Below are positions 51,884-59,648 of a DNA stretch of 64,000 nucleotides, one piece after another; the first letter of the stretch is position 1, and each line of letters starts with the position of its first letter. The notes under the pieces are model-generated. The model was not told the DNA's origin. It did no database searches and saw nothing but the letters and a program-made list of their open reading frames with translations. The stretch spans positions 1 to 64,000 of the forward strand of contig NZ_JAANIH010000007.1 in the NCBI RefSeq assembly GCF_014529705.1, given 5' to 3'. The position numbers were made by a program, and so were the translations under genes. This stretch comes from Bradyrhizobium campsiandrae. Lineage in GTDB: Bacteria > Pseudomonadota > Alphaproteobacteria > Rhizobiales > Xanthobacteraceae.

Positions 51884-52534
51884 ATGACGACATCTCCTCG
51901 CATCGCCCTGATCCACGCCCTCAAGCATTCCATCGCCCCGATCGAGGCAGCGTTCGCGACGGCGTGGCCGCAGGCGCGGCTGATGAACCTGCTCGACGAC
52001 AGCCTGTCGGCGGATCTGGCGCGCGACGGCGCGCTCAACGATGCCATGACCGATCGCTTCCTCGCGCTCGGCGATTATGCGGCCGCAACTGGAGCGACCG
52101 CGATCCTGTTCACCTGCTCGGCCTTCGGCCCCTGCATCGAGGCCGTCGCGCGGGCACATGTGCCGATGCCGGTGCTGAAGCCCAACGAGGCCATGATCGA
52201 GCGGGCGGTGACGATGGGCAAGCGTATCGGCCTGCTCTCGACATTTCCTCCGACGCTGGTCTCGATGCCACCGGAGTTTCCGGCCTCCGTTCAGATCGTG
52301 CCGAAACTTGCCGAGGGCGCGCTGGCGGCACTCGACCGCGGCGACCGCACCACGCATGACCGGCTGATCGTCGAAGCGTCGAAAGATCTGCGCGATTGCG
52401 ACGTCGTTGCCCTGGCCCAGTTCAGCATCGCCTCGACCGCGCCGCTGGTCGCGGCAGCCACCGGGCGGCCCGTCGTCACCACGCCGGACAGTGCGGTCGA
52501 GAAGCTGATGAGGCTGCTGAAAGCCAAGGCTTAA
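51884..52534 (+). CDS. Asp/Glu racemase-like protein with one active-site cysteine
   Basis: A 216-residue protein of the Asp/Glu racemase superfamily. ILFTCSAFGP carries the first catalytic-type Cys (Cys78). At the second catalytic position the sequence is VVALAQFSIAS, with no Cys. Racemases need two cysteines, while arylmalonate-decarboxylase and maleate-isomerase relatives manage with other pairs. True racemase activity is therefore doubtful. It could be a decarboxylase, isomerase or hydantoin-type racemase variant. The ATG at 51884 is the only sensible start; no strong ribosome-binding site is visible. It converges on and overlaps the TetR gene by four bases. Confidence 0.8.
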   Translation: MTTSPRIALIHALKHSIAPIEAAFATAWPQARLMNLLDDSLSADLARDGALNDAMTDRFLALGDYAAATGATAILFTCSAFGPCIEAVARAHVPMPVLKPNEAMIERAVTMGKRIGLLSTFPPTLVSMPPEFPASVQIVPKLAEGALAALDRGDRTTHDRLIVEASKDLRDCDVVALAQFSIASTAPLVAAATGRPVVTTPDSAVEKLMRLLKAKA

Positions 52535-53178
52535 GCGCCTGCCCTCTTGCGACGCTGAGCGTCCTTGATCGCAACGGCGAGCGCGGCCTTCGTTTCGCTC
52601 ACAAAGTCCTCGACCAACTCCTCGCGCGTCGCGTGCGCCGCCTCGCCGGTGAGAAGACCCTGCTCGGCCAGCATCACGACGCCGTGCAGCGCGGCCCAGA
52701 TCTTGAGCGCCTGCCGCTCGCGCAAATAACCGACCGCAGGCGCTTCCAGCGCCTCGATCACGAGATCGAACGTCTCGCGCGTGGCCTCGTGCAGTTCGCT
52801 GCCCTTGGCCGCACAGGAGACGGTGCGGGACGCAAACATCAGGCGATAGATGCCGTTGCGCCGCAGTCCGAAATCGAGCGTCGCCTGCGCCAGCCGCGAC
52901 AATTTCGATTGCTTCGACGGTTTCGCCATCGCCTCCCGCAGCATGACGGTGAACTGCCGAAATGCCTCCGCCGTCACCGCGGCCAGCAACGCCTCGCGGT
53001 CGGCGAAATGGCGGTAGGGCGCCGGCTGAGAGACGCCGAGCTGCTTGGCCAGCGCCTTGATGCTGATCGCCTCGGCCCCGCCCTGCTCCGCCTCGCGCAA
53101 CGCGGCCTTGACCAGGGCGTCGCGAAGATCGCCATGGTGGTACGTGTTCTCGGGCTTGCGAGCGAGTTGTGAGCGCAT
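52531..53178 (-). CDS. TetR/AcrR family transcriptional regulator
   Basis: A 215-residue repressor. The N-terminal HTH (about 12-60: HGDLRDALVKAALREAEQGG, ISIKALAKQLGVSQPAPYRHFADREALLAAV) is followed by an all-helical ligand domain of the WHG/TetR_C_33 kind. It is divergent from the ferredoxin-P450 operon with a 155-base spacer and is the likely local repressor. The ligand may be the P450 substrate or an acyl-CoA. Confidence 0.9.
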   Translation of the reverse strand: MRSQLARKPENTYHHGDLRDALVKAALREAEQGGAEAISIKALAKQLGVSQPAPYRHFADREALLAAVTAEAFRQFTVMLREAMAKPSKQSKLSRLAQATLDFGLRRNGIYRLMFASRTVSCAAKGSELHEATRETFDLVIEALEAPAVGYLRERQALKIWAALHGVVMLAEQGLLTGEAAHATREELVEDFVSETKAALAVAIKDAQRRKRAGA

Positions 53179-53191
53179 GTTACCACCGAGC

Positions 53192-53247
53192 CTATAAGTT
53201 TGCGCTTGACAGGGGAAGCCCGCCGCGAATGTAATAGGCTATAACTT
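53192..53247 (+). promoter_or_regulatory. Promoter and repeated boxes before the ferredoxin-P450 operon
   Basis: A sigma70-like promoter TTGACA (53206-53211), 18-base spacing, TGTAAT (53230-53235) faces the ferredoxin gene. It is flanked by two similar nonamers, CTATAAGTT (53192-53200) and CTATAACTT (53239-53247). The boxes are direct, not inverted, repeats, so assigning them to the TetR protein is tentative. Confidence 0.5.
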
Positions 53248-53333
53248 AAAGCTCGCGGCGAATGCTGCGGATAAAATTCATGTGGGGACGCGTGCCGCCT
53301 TTCCGGCCCGCGCATACGACCGAGGAAGCTGCC

Positions 53334-53543
53334 ATGGCAGAGCGATTGAGAGTTCACGTCGATCCCGACAAATGCCAAGGCCACGCGCGCTGCAAGGCCC
53401 TGGCACCGGAACTGTTCGAGCTCGACGAATACGGCAACGCTCACGAGGCCGGCGACGGCACGGTTCCGCCGGGCCTCGAAGACAAGGCCTGGCTTGCCAA
53501 ATCCAATTGCCCGGAAATCGCGATCGACGTGATCGAGGAGTAG
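53334..53543 (+). CDS. [3Fe-4S]-type ferredoxin, P450 electron donor
   Basis: A 69-residue ferredoxin with three cysteines in the pattern of actinobacterial and rhizobial P450 partners: Cys14 (DPDKCQGHARC), Cys20 and Cys59 (SNCPEIAI). The fourth position of a 4Fe cluster is His17 rather than Cys, which fits a [3Fe-4S] cluster. The N terminus is acidic with a short beta-alpha fold. It passes single electrons to the P450 encoded 75 bases downstream. I chose ATG 53334 with GAGGAAG upstream over an in-frame start at 53262. No ferredoxin reductase is nearby. Confidence 0.9.
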   Translation: MAERLRVHVDPDKCQGHARCKALAPELFELDEYGNAHEAGDGTVPPGLEDKAWLAKSNCPEIAIDVIEE

Positions 53544-53618
53544 CGCGTCTCTGCCTCGCATGCCCTACGTGCCTTCAGCGAAAACGAGACCCAAGGATAT
53601 TCAAGGGATTTTCCTGCC

Positions 53619-54839
53619 ATGTCCGACGTCAGCCAGCCTGCCGCCCATCCGCCCGTGAGCGACTGGGTCAACGATTTCGACCACACCGATCCGCAATGGA
53701 CGGAAGATCCGTTTCCGATCTGGGATGAACTGCGCGCCGCGAGCCCGGTCGTCCATACCGACCGATTTCTCGGCTGCTACATGCCGACGACCTATGAAGC
53801 GGTGCGCGAGATCGCCAACGACACCGAGCATTTTTCGTCGCGCCGCATCATCGTGCGCGACGTCCGGCCCGAGATCGCCAGGAACGCGGCCCCTCCAATC
53901 ACCTCCGATCCGCCGGTGCACAAGCCGGCCAAGCAGTTGCTGCTGCCGCCCTTCACGCCTGATGCGATGAAGAAGCTGGAGCCGCGGATGCGCGCGATCT
54001 GCAACGAGCTGATCGATGGCTTCATCGCCGACGGCAAGGTCGACGCCGCTGCGCGCTACAGCAAATACATCCCGGTTCAAGCGATCGCGCACATGCTCGG
54101 CATTCCCGAGAGCGACAGCGATCTCTTCATCAACTGGATCCACATGATCCTGGAGCTCGGCATCAAGGACGAGAGCAAGGTGCTCCAAGCCGTGCAGGAG
54201 ATGAGCGCCTATTTCATGGGCCATATCGAGGCGCGCCGGTCGAAGCCGACCGGCGACCTCATTTCCTATCTGATGAATGCCAAGGACAAGGAAGGACAGC
54301 CGCTGGAGGAGTCGCATGTCCTGGGCTCGCTGCGTCTGCTTCTGATCGCCGGCATCGACACCACCTGGAGCGCGATCGGTTCCTCGCTCTGGCATCTCGC
54401 CCGGACCCCGGCCGACCGCGAACGCCTGATCGCCGAACCCGAATTGATGCCGACCGCCGTGGAGGAGTTGCTCCGCGCCTATTCGCCGGTGACGATGGCG
54501 CGCGAAGTGGTCAAGGAGACCACGGTCTCGGGCTGCCCGGTCAAAGCGGGGAACATGGTGCTGTTGTCCTTCCCGGCCGCCAATCGGGACCCGAAGATGT
54601 TTCCGGACGCTGACAAGGTCGTGATCGATCGCCGCGAGAACCGGCATGCCGCCTTCGGCCTCGGCATCCACCGCTGCGTCGGTTCCAACCTGGCGCGGAT
54701 GGAAATGCAGGTTGCGCTGGAGGAATGGCTGAAGCGAATTCCAGACTTCCGGCTCGATCCGGCAGGCACCGTGACCTGGTCGCAGGGTACGGTGAGAGGC
54801 CCCCGCCAGTTGCCATTTCTGCTTGGAAAGGCGATGTAG
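53619..54839 (+). CDS. Cytochrome P450
   Basis: A soluble class I P450 of 406 residues. The oxygen-activation helix I motif AGIDTTWS (244-251) with Asp-Thr, the ExxR motif Glu283-Arg286 (EELLR), and the haem loop FGLGIHRCVGSNLAR (347-361) with thiolate Cys353 are complete. ITSDPPVHKPAKQLL carries the helix C motif. It should hydroxylate a small hydrophobic compound using electrons from the adjacent ferredoxin. It resembles terpene- or fatty-acid-type bacterial CYPs, but the substrate is not known. AAGGGA precedes the ATG. Confidence 0.93.
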   Translation: MSDVSQPAAHPPVSDWVNDFDHTDPQWTEDPFPIWDELRAASPVVHTDRFLGCYMPTTYEAVREIANDTEHFSSRRIIVRDVRPEIARNAAPPITSDPPVHKPAKQLLLPPFTPDAMKKLEPRMRAICNELIDGFIADGKVDAAARYSKYIPVQAIAHMLGIPESDSDLFINWIHMILELGIKDESKVLQAVQEMSAYFMGHIEARRSKPTGDLISYLMNAKDKEGQPLEESHVLGSLRLLLIAGIDTTWSAIGSSLWHLARTPADRERLIAEPELMPTAVEELLRAYSPVTMAREVVKETTVSGCPVKAGNMVLLSFPAANRDPKMFPDADKVVIDRRENRHAAFGLGIHRCVGSNLARMEMQVALEEWLKRIPDFRLDPAGTVTWSQGTVRGPRQLPFLLGKAM

Positions 54840-54869
54840 GCCTTTCCAAGACCCAAGGAGAGGCCGGAC

Positions 54870-56192
54870 GTGACAGAGCAAGCAACCCGACCGGCCTCCG
54901 AGCACTTCGACATCGCCGACGCCGAGCGGCGGATCAAGGCAATCTTCATCGGCTCCGTCGGCAACCTCGTCGAGTGGTACGATTTCTACGCCTATACGGC
55001 CTTCGCCCTCTATTTCGCGCCCGCCTTTTTCCCCGGCAACGACCCTGTGGTGCAGCAGTTGAACGCCGCCGTGGTGTTCGCCGCGACCTTTCTGATGCGC
55101 CCCCTCGGCGGCTGGTTCTTCGGTTATCTCGCGGACCATTTCGGCCGCCGCATCTCGCTGACGCTGTCGGTCGTGTTCATGTGCTTCGGCTCGCTGATCA
55201 TCGCGCTGACGCCGACCTATGCCACGATCGGCTTTGCCGCGCCGGTGATCCTCGCGCTCGCCCGCGTGATCGAGGGCCTGAGCCTGGGTGGCGAATACGG
55301 CGCCAGCGCGACTTACCTGAGCGAGGTCGCCGATCCCAGGCATCGCGGCTTCTATTCCAGCTTCCAGTATGTCACGCTGATCGGCGGCCAGCTCACCGCG
55401 ATCATCGTGCTGCTGCTCCTGCAGAAGGTCTTCCTGACGCCCGACGAGCTCAAGGCCTGGGGCTGGCGGATTCCGTTCGCGATCGGCGCGGCGCTCGCGA
55501 TCTTTGCGGCGGTGATGCGGCGCAATCTGCACGAGACAGAAGCATTCGAGGAAGCCAAGAAGGTGGTGAAGCCATCAGGCTCGATCACCAATCTCCTACG
55601 CTATCCGCGCGAACTGCTGCTGGTGGTCGGCCTCACGGCGGGCGGCACAGCGGCTTTCTACACCTTCACCACCTACATGCAGACCTTCGTCAAGCTCTCG
55701 GTGGGCCTGACCGAGGATCAGACCACCTTCGTGATCTTCGGCACGCTCATCTTCGCAACCATCCTGCAGCCGATCTACGGCGCGATTTCCGACAAGATCG
55801 GCCGCAAGCCGCTATTGATTTTCTTCGGCGTCGCCGGCACGCTCGCAACCGTGCCGCTGCTGATGACGCTGAAGGAAACCACGTCGCCGTTCATGGCCTT
55901 CGTTCTAATCTGCTGCGCCTGGCTGTTCGTCGCCGGCTATACGTCGATCAACGCGGTGGTGAAGGCCGAGCTGTTCCCGACCAATGTCCGCGCACTCGGC
56001 GTCGGCCTGCCCTACGCCATCACCGTCTCGATCTTCGGCGGCACCGCGCCGGCCATCGCGCTCTATTTCAAGTCCATCGGGCACGAGAACTGGTTCTATT
56101 ATTATCTCGCCGGAATCATCTGCCTGTCGCTGATCATCTATTCCACCATGCGCGACACCAAGCACGCTTCCGCAATGCATCGCCACGAGTAG
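54870..56192 (+). CDS. MFS transporter, metabolite:H+ symporter (KgtP/ShiA-like)
   Basis: A 440-residue twelve-helix transporter. The family entry motif IGSVGNLVEWYDFYAYTAFALYFAPAFFP (27-55), the loop RPLGGWFFGYLADHFGRR, and LSLGGEYGASATYLSEVA are typical of alpha-ketoglutarate, shikimate and other organic-acid symporters. The start is GTG at 54870 with AAGGAGAGG. It lies 30 bases after the P450 stop. It may import the P450 substrate (a carboxylate) or take up its degradation product. Confidence 0.9.
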   Translation: MTEQATRPASEHFDIADAERRIKAIFIGSVGNLVEWYDFYAYTAFALYFAPAFFPGNDPVVQQLNAAVVFAATFLMRPLGGWFFGYLADHFGRRISLTLSVVFMCFGSLIIALTPTYATIGFAAPVILALARVIEGLSLGGEYGASATYLSEVADPRHRGFYSSFQYVTLIGGQLTAIIVLLLLQKVFLTPDELKAWGWRIPFAIGAALAIFAAVMRRNLHETEAFEEAKKVVKPSGSITNLLRYPRELLLVVGLTAGGTAAFYTFTTYMQTFVKLSVGLTEDQTTFVIFGTLIFATILQPIYGAISDKIGRKPLLIFFGVAGTLATVPLLMTLKETTSPFMAFVLICCAWLFVAGYTSINAVVKAELFPTNVRALGVGLPYAITVSIFGGTAPAIALYFKSIGHENWFYYYLAGIICLSLIIYSTMRDTKHASAMHRHE

Positions 56193-56210
56193 TCCAGTTG
56201 CGAGGAGATC

Positions 56211-56870
56211 ATGGCCGACGAAACACCATCCGACAGCAAGCTGACACGGACCAAGGAGAAATGGGCCCGCGAGGGCCGTTTTCTCACCGGCAAGATCGCG
56301 CGTCCGGACGACCAGCGTCTGCCGCCCGGCCAGCATCTCACCAAGGACTGGCCCGTGCTCGATCTCGGCGTATTGCCACCAGTGTCGCGCGAGCGTTGGC
56401 GGCTGGACGTCTACGGCGCCATCGAGAAGCCGGTGTTCTGGACGTTTGCAGAGTTCGCCGCGCAGAAGCAGGACAAATTCATCTCCGATATCCATTGCGT
56501 GACGACCTGGTCGCGTTACGACAATGAATGGGAAGGGCTCGCAACGCGCGAGCTGCTCGCGGCCTGCCAGCCGCGCGACGATGCGCGTTTCGTCGTGCTG
56601 CACTCCTATGACGGCTACACCACCAACCTCGCGCTGGAAGACTTTGCCGCCGAGGACGCCCTGCTCGCCCATAGCTGGTCGGGTCAGCCACTGACCGAGG
56701 AGCACGGCGGCCCGGTGCGGCTGGTCGTACCGCACCTGTATTTCTGGAAGAGCGCCAAATGGCTCCAGGCCGTCGAATTCGTGAGCGAGGACGCGCCGGG
56801 TTTCTGGGAAGTTCGCGGCTATCATAACCGCGGCGATCCCTGGAAAGAGCAGCGCTACTCGGACGACTAG
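56211..56870 (+). CDS. Sulfite oxidase-like molybdopterin oxidoreductase
   Basis: A 219-residue protein of the sulfite oxidase catalytic-domain family, with the Mo-binding Cys96 in FISDIHCVTTWSRYDN. VVLHSYDGYTTNLALEDF and GPVRLVVPHLYFWKSAKWLQAVEF are the usual later strands. It is the small form (about 220 residues) with no dimerisation or haem domain and no signal peptide, so it acts in the cytosol. The electron acceptor and substrate are unknown. It follows the transporter by 18 bases in the same operon. Confidence 0.87.
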   Translation: MADETPSDSKLTRTKEKWAREGRFLTGKIARPDDQRLPPGQHLTKDWPVLDLGVLPPVSRERWRLDVYGAIEKPVFWTFAEFAAQKQDKFISDIHCVTTWSRYDNEWEGLATRELLAACQPRDDARFVVLHSYDGYTTNLALEDFAAEDALLAHSWSGQPLTEEHGGPVRLVVPHLYFWKSAKWLQAVEFVSEDAPGFWEVRGYHNRGDPWKEQRYSDD

Positions 56871-56895
56871 GATCAGCCAGAACGGGGGAAAGCCC

Positions 56896-58119
56896 ATGCC
56901 GACGGAACGCTTTCAATTCAGCGGCGAAGGCGGTCATCAGCTCGCCGCCGCGATCGAGTTGCCGGACGGCGAGCCTGCGGCCTACGCGCTGTTGGCGCAC
57001 TGTTTCACCTGCGGCAAGGACACGCTGGCCGCCAAGCGCATCTCGGTCGCGCTGGCCGCCAAGGGCATCGCGGTGCTGCGCTTCGACTTCACCGGGCTCG
57101 GCTCCAGCGAAGGCGATTTTGCCAACTCGACATTTTCCTCCAATGTCGCCGATCTCGTCCACGCGGCCGATCATCTGCGCGCCACCCGCAAGCCGCCGTC
57201 GCTACTGATCGGCCACAGCCTCGGCGGCGCGGCGATCCTCGCCGCAGCCGGGAAGATTCCGGAAGCCGCGGCGGTCGTGACCATCGCAGCGCCGTCCGAC
57301 CCTGCCCACGTCACCGGCTTGTTCAAGGAGCACATCGACAACATCCGCACGCAGGGTGAAGTCGAGGTCCTGCTCGCAGGCCGCCCGTTCCGGATCAAGC
57401 GCGAATTCCTCGACGACATCGCCGAGCACGAATTGATGAAGGACGTCACCGGCCTGCACAAGGCGCTTCTGATCATGCAGTCGCCGGTCGACGACACCGT
57501 CGGCATCGACAACGCCACCAGGATCTTCGTGTCGGCAAAACACCCGAAGAGCTTCGTCTCGCTCGACCACGCCGATCATCTGCTCAGCAAGCCGGCCGAT
57601 GCCCTCTACGCCGCCGACATGATCGCGGTCTGGGCCAGCCGCTACATCGACACGGCAAAGCCTGGAAAGGCGATGGACCTCGCCGAGGAACCGCGAAAGG
57701 TCGTGGTCCAGGAGACCCGCAAGAGCAAGTTCAACCAAACCATCACCGTCGGCCCGCATCGCCTGGTCGCGGACGAGCCGAAAGCTGCCGGCGGCGAGGA
57801 TGCAGGTCCCGGCCCCTACGATTTCCTGCTCGCAGGTTTGGGCGCTTGCACCTCCATGACCATGCGCCTCTATGCCGATCGAAAATCGCTGCCGCTCGAT
57901 CGCGTCACCGTCACGCTGAAACATTCCAAGATCTACGCCAAGGACTGCGCGGAATGCGAAACGCGCGACGGCATGCTCGACCAGATCGAGCGCGACATCG
58001 CCATCGACGGCGCGCTCGATGCCGAGCAGCGCAAGAAGCTGATGGAGATCGCCGACAAATGCCCGGTGCACCGGACGCTGACCTCGGAGATCCGCATCGT
58101 CACCAAGGCCGTGGACTAG
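56896..58119 (+). CDS. Fusion of alpha/beta hydrolase and OsmC-type peroxidase
   Basis: A 407-residue two-domain protein. Residues 1-255 form an alpha/beta hydrolase with nucleophile Ser108 in LLIGHSLGGAA, plus likely Asp and His (PVDDTVGI, DHADHLL). Residues 265-407 form an OsmC domain with the peroxidatic Cys318 (AGLGACTSMTMRLYA) and Cys389 (ADKCPVHRTL). An extra CAEC pair sits at 351-354. Such fusions are common, but the joint function is not established; hydrolysis coupled to organic hydroperoxide reduction fits a P450 operon. It converges on the MocR gene with only four bases between stops. Confidence 0.9.
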   Translation: MPTERFQFSGEGGHQLAAAIELPDGEPAAYALLAHCFTCGKDTLAAKRISVALAAKGIAVLRFDFTGLGSSEGDFANSTFSSNVADLVHAADHLRATRKPPSLLIGHSLGGAAILAAAGKIPEAAAVVTIAAPSDPAHVTGLFKEHIDNIRTQGEVEVLLAGRPFRIKREFLDDIAEHELMKDVTGLHKALLIMQSPVDDTVGIDNATRIFVSAKHPKSFVSLDHADHLLSKPADALYAADMIAVWASRYIDTAKPGKAMDLAEEPRKVVVQETRKSKFNQTITVGPHRLVADEPKAAGGEDAGPGPYDFLLAGLGACTSMTMRLYADRKSLPLDRVTVTLKHSKIYAKDCAECETRDGMLDQIERDIAIDGALDAEQRKKLMEIADKCPVHRTLTSEIRIVTKAVD

Positions 58120-58123
58120 CGCG

Positions 58124-59566
58124 CTAGAAGCACGACACCATCGTTCGCAGCGCGGCGCTGATCTCGCTGTCGCGCCAGGCCGCAAAGCCGAGCAGCAGGC
58201 CGTGATCCCGCGGCTTGCCCAGCGCCAGGCTCGACAAGGCTCGCGTTTCGACACCGGCCTCGGCCAGCCGCTTCACAGCCGCCTGATCGACGCGCCCGCG
58301 CTTGAGGCGGGCAACGAGCTGGATCCCGCCCGAGGGCACCTCGACCGACAGCACCTCGCCGAGATGACGCGCCAGTCCCGCCGCGAGATGATCGCGGCGT
58401 GCGTGATAGAGCCGGCGCACCCGGCGCAGATGCGCGAGGAAGTGTCCGCCCGAGATGAACTCGGCGAGCGCCTCCTGAATGTGGCTGGACGCGATCAGGC
58501 CGATGTGCCGCTGCGCGATCTCGAATGTGCCGACCAGCGCCGGTGGCACGACGAGATAGCCGAGCCGGATATCCGAGGTCATCGCCTTCGAGAAGGTGCC
58601 GACATAGAGCACGCGACCGTGACCGTCCAATCCCTGCAAGGCCGGCACGGGTCGGCTGTCGTAGTGGAATTCACCGTCGTAATCGTCCTCGACGATCCAG
58701 GTCTCGCCGGGCCGGCTGAGCCGAAGAAATTCGGTCCGACGCGCAAGCGACATCAGCCGTCCGGTCGGATGCTGATGCGAGGGCGTCATGAAGATGAGCT
58801 TGGGTGCGGCCATCCCCGGCATCCGCTGCATGCCCTGCTGGTCCAGCCTCATGCCGGTGACGCGCGCGCCGGAGGCACGGAAGGCGGCCGCGGCGCCGGG
58901 ATAGCCGGGATCCTCGACCCAGACCTCGTCGCCCGGCGCGATGAGAGCAGAAGCGATCAGCGTCAAGGCGGCCTGTGCGCTCGGCAGGATCATGATCTGG
59001 TCGGCCGTGGCGCGAACGCCTCGGCTGGTCGCCAGGTAATGCGCCAGCGCCTCGCGCAGGCGTGTCCGGTTGACCGGACCAAGCTCGCGCCTGGCGGCGC
59101 GGACGGCGCTGCGGCGCAGGCAGCGCGCCCAGATCTCGTTCGGAAACTCCCTTGCATCGCCATGCCCCGGCCGCAACGGCTTGAGCGGCGCCTGATAGGA
59201 CATCGGCCAGTCGGTCTGCCCGAGCTTCGCGGCCCAAGGCGAGAGCTGCGGCTTGACGGAGCGGGCGCCGGTTGCGGCAGCACCTGCCGCTTCGAACGGC
59301 TCGCCCCCCGTCACCACCGGACGACGGCCGTGCGATGCCTCGAGATATCCCTCGGCGGCAAGCTGCTCGAACGCATAAGTGACGGTGTTGCGCGAGACGC
59401 CGAGATCGCTCGCGAGCTGGCGGCTCGACGGCAGCGCGCGGCCTTGGGTCAGGCGACCGGCCGCGATCAGGCTTCGCAGCTGCCCCGTCAGCTGCGTCAC
59501 CAGCCCCTCATCGTCGGCCCGGTTCAGGTCGATCAGGCCCGAGATCATGTCGCTCGAAACTGGCAC
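58124..59566 (-). CDS. MocR-type regulator (GntR HTH fused to PLP aminotransferase fold)
   Basis: A 480-residue fusion. The GntR wHTH is at about 15-85 (SLIAAGRLTQGRALPSSRQLASDLGVSRNTVTYAFEQLAAEGYLEA). The aminotransferase-I-like domain has EDDYDGEF (293-300) and the PLP Schiff-base region YVGTFSKAMTSDIRLGY, with Lys327. It is intact enough to bind PLP and probably senses PLP or an amino compound. It is divergent from the EamA exporter at 59649, its probable target. Confidence 0.92.
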   Translation of the reverse strand: MPVSSDMISGLIDLNRADDEGLVTQLTGQLRSLIAAGRLTQGRALPSSRQLASDLGVSRNTVTYAFEQLAAEGYLEASHGRRPVVTGGEPFEAAGAAATGARSVKPQLSPWAAKLGQTDWPMSYQAPLKPLRPGHGDAREFPNEIWARCLRRSAVRAARRELGPVNRTRLREALAHYLATSRGVRATADQIMILPSAQAALTLIASALIAPGDEVWVEDPGYPGAAAAFRASGARVTGMRLDQQGMQRMPGMAAPKLIFMTPSHQHPTGRLMSLARRTEFLRLSRPGETWIVEDDYDGEFHYDSRPVPALQGLDGHGRVLYVGTFSKAMTSDIRLGYLVVPPALVGTFEIAQRHIGLIASSHIQEALAEFISGGHFLAHLRRVRRLYHARRDHLAAGLARHLGEVLSVEVPSGGIQLVARLKRGRVDQAAVKRLAEAGVETRALSSLALGKPRDHGLLLGFAAWRDSEISAALRTMVSCF

Positions 59567-59582
59567 CCTATTCTTCTCCGAT

Positions 59583-59604
59583 CTGGCACTTTTTCAGGTT
59601 CCAG
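59583..59604. promoter_or_regulatory. Candidate MocR site in the divergent spacer
   Basis: On the minus strand, CTGGAA and TGCCAG frame a 22-base imperfect palindrome in the 82-base spacer between mocR and the exporter gene. It lies 45 bases before the exporter start. MocR sites are often direct or inverted pairs of this size, but the match is short. Confidence 0.35.
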
Positions 59605-59648
59605 CTCGGATGCTATCCACCGCATCGGACTGCTTCAAGGACCTTGCG

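Noticed and set aside
49836..51893. A 685-codon minus-strand reading over the aminotransferase and AapJ genes
   Set aside because: It spans two clear plus-strand genes and their spacer and has the usual His/Arg/Asp-rich antisense composition.
53601..55532. A 643-codon minus-strand reading over the P450 and transporter genes
   Set aside because: Antisense shadow; both plus-strand genes have full motif sets and ribosome-binding sites.
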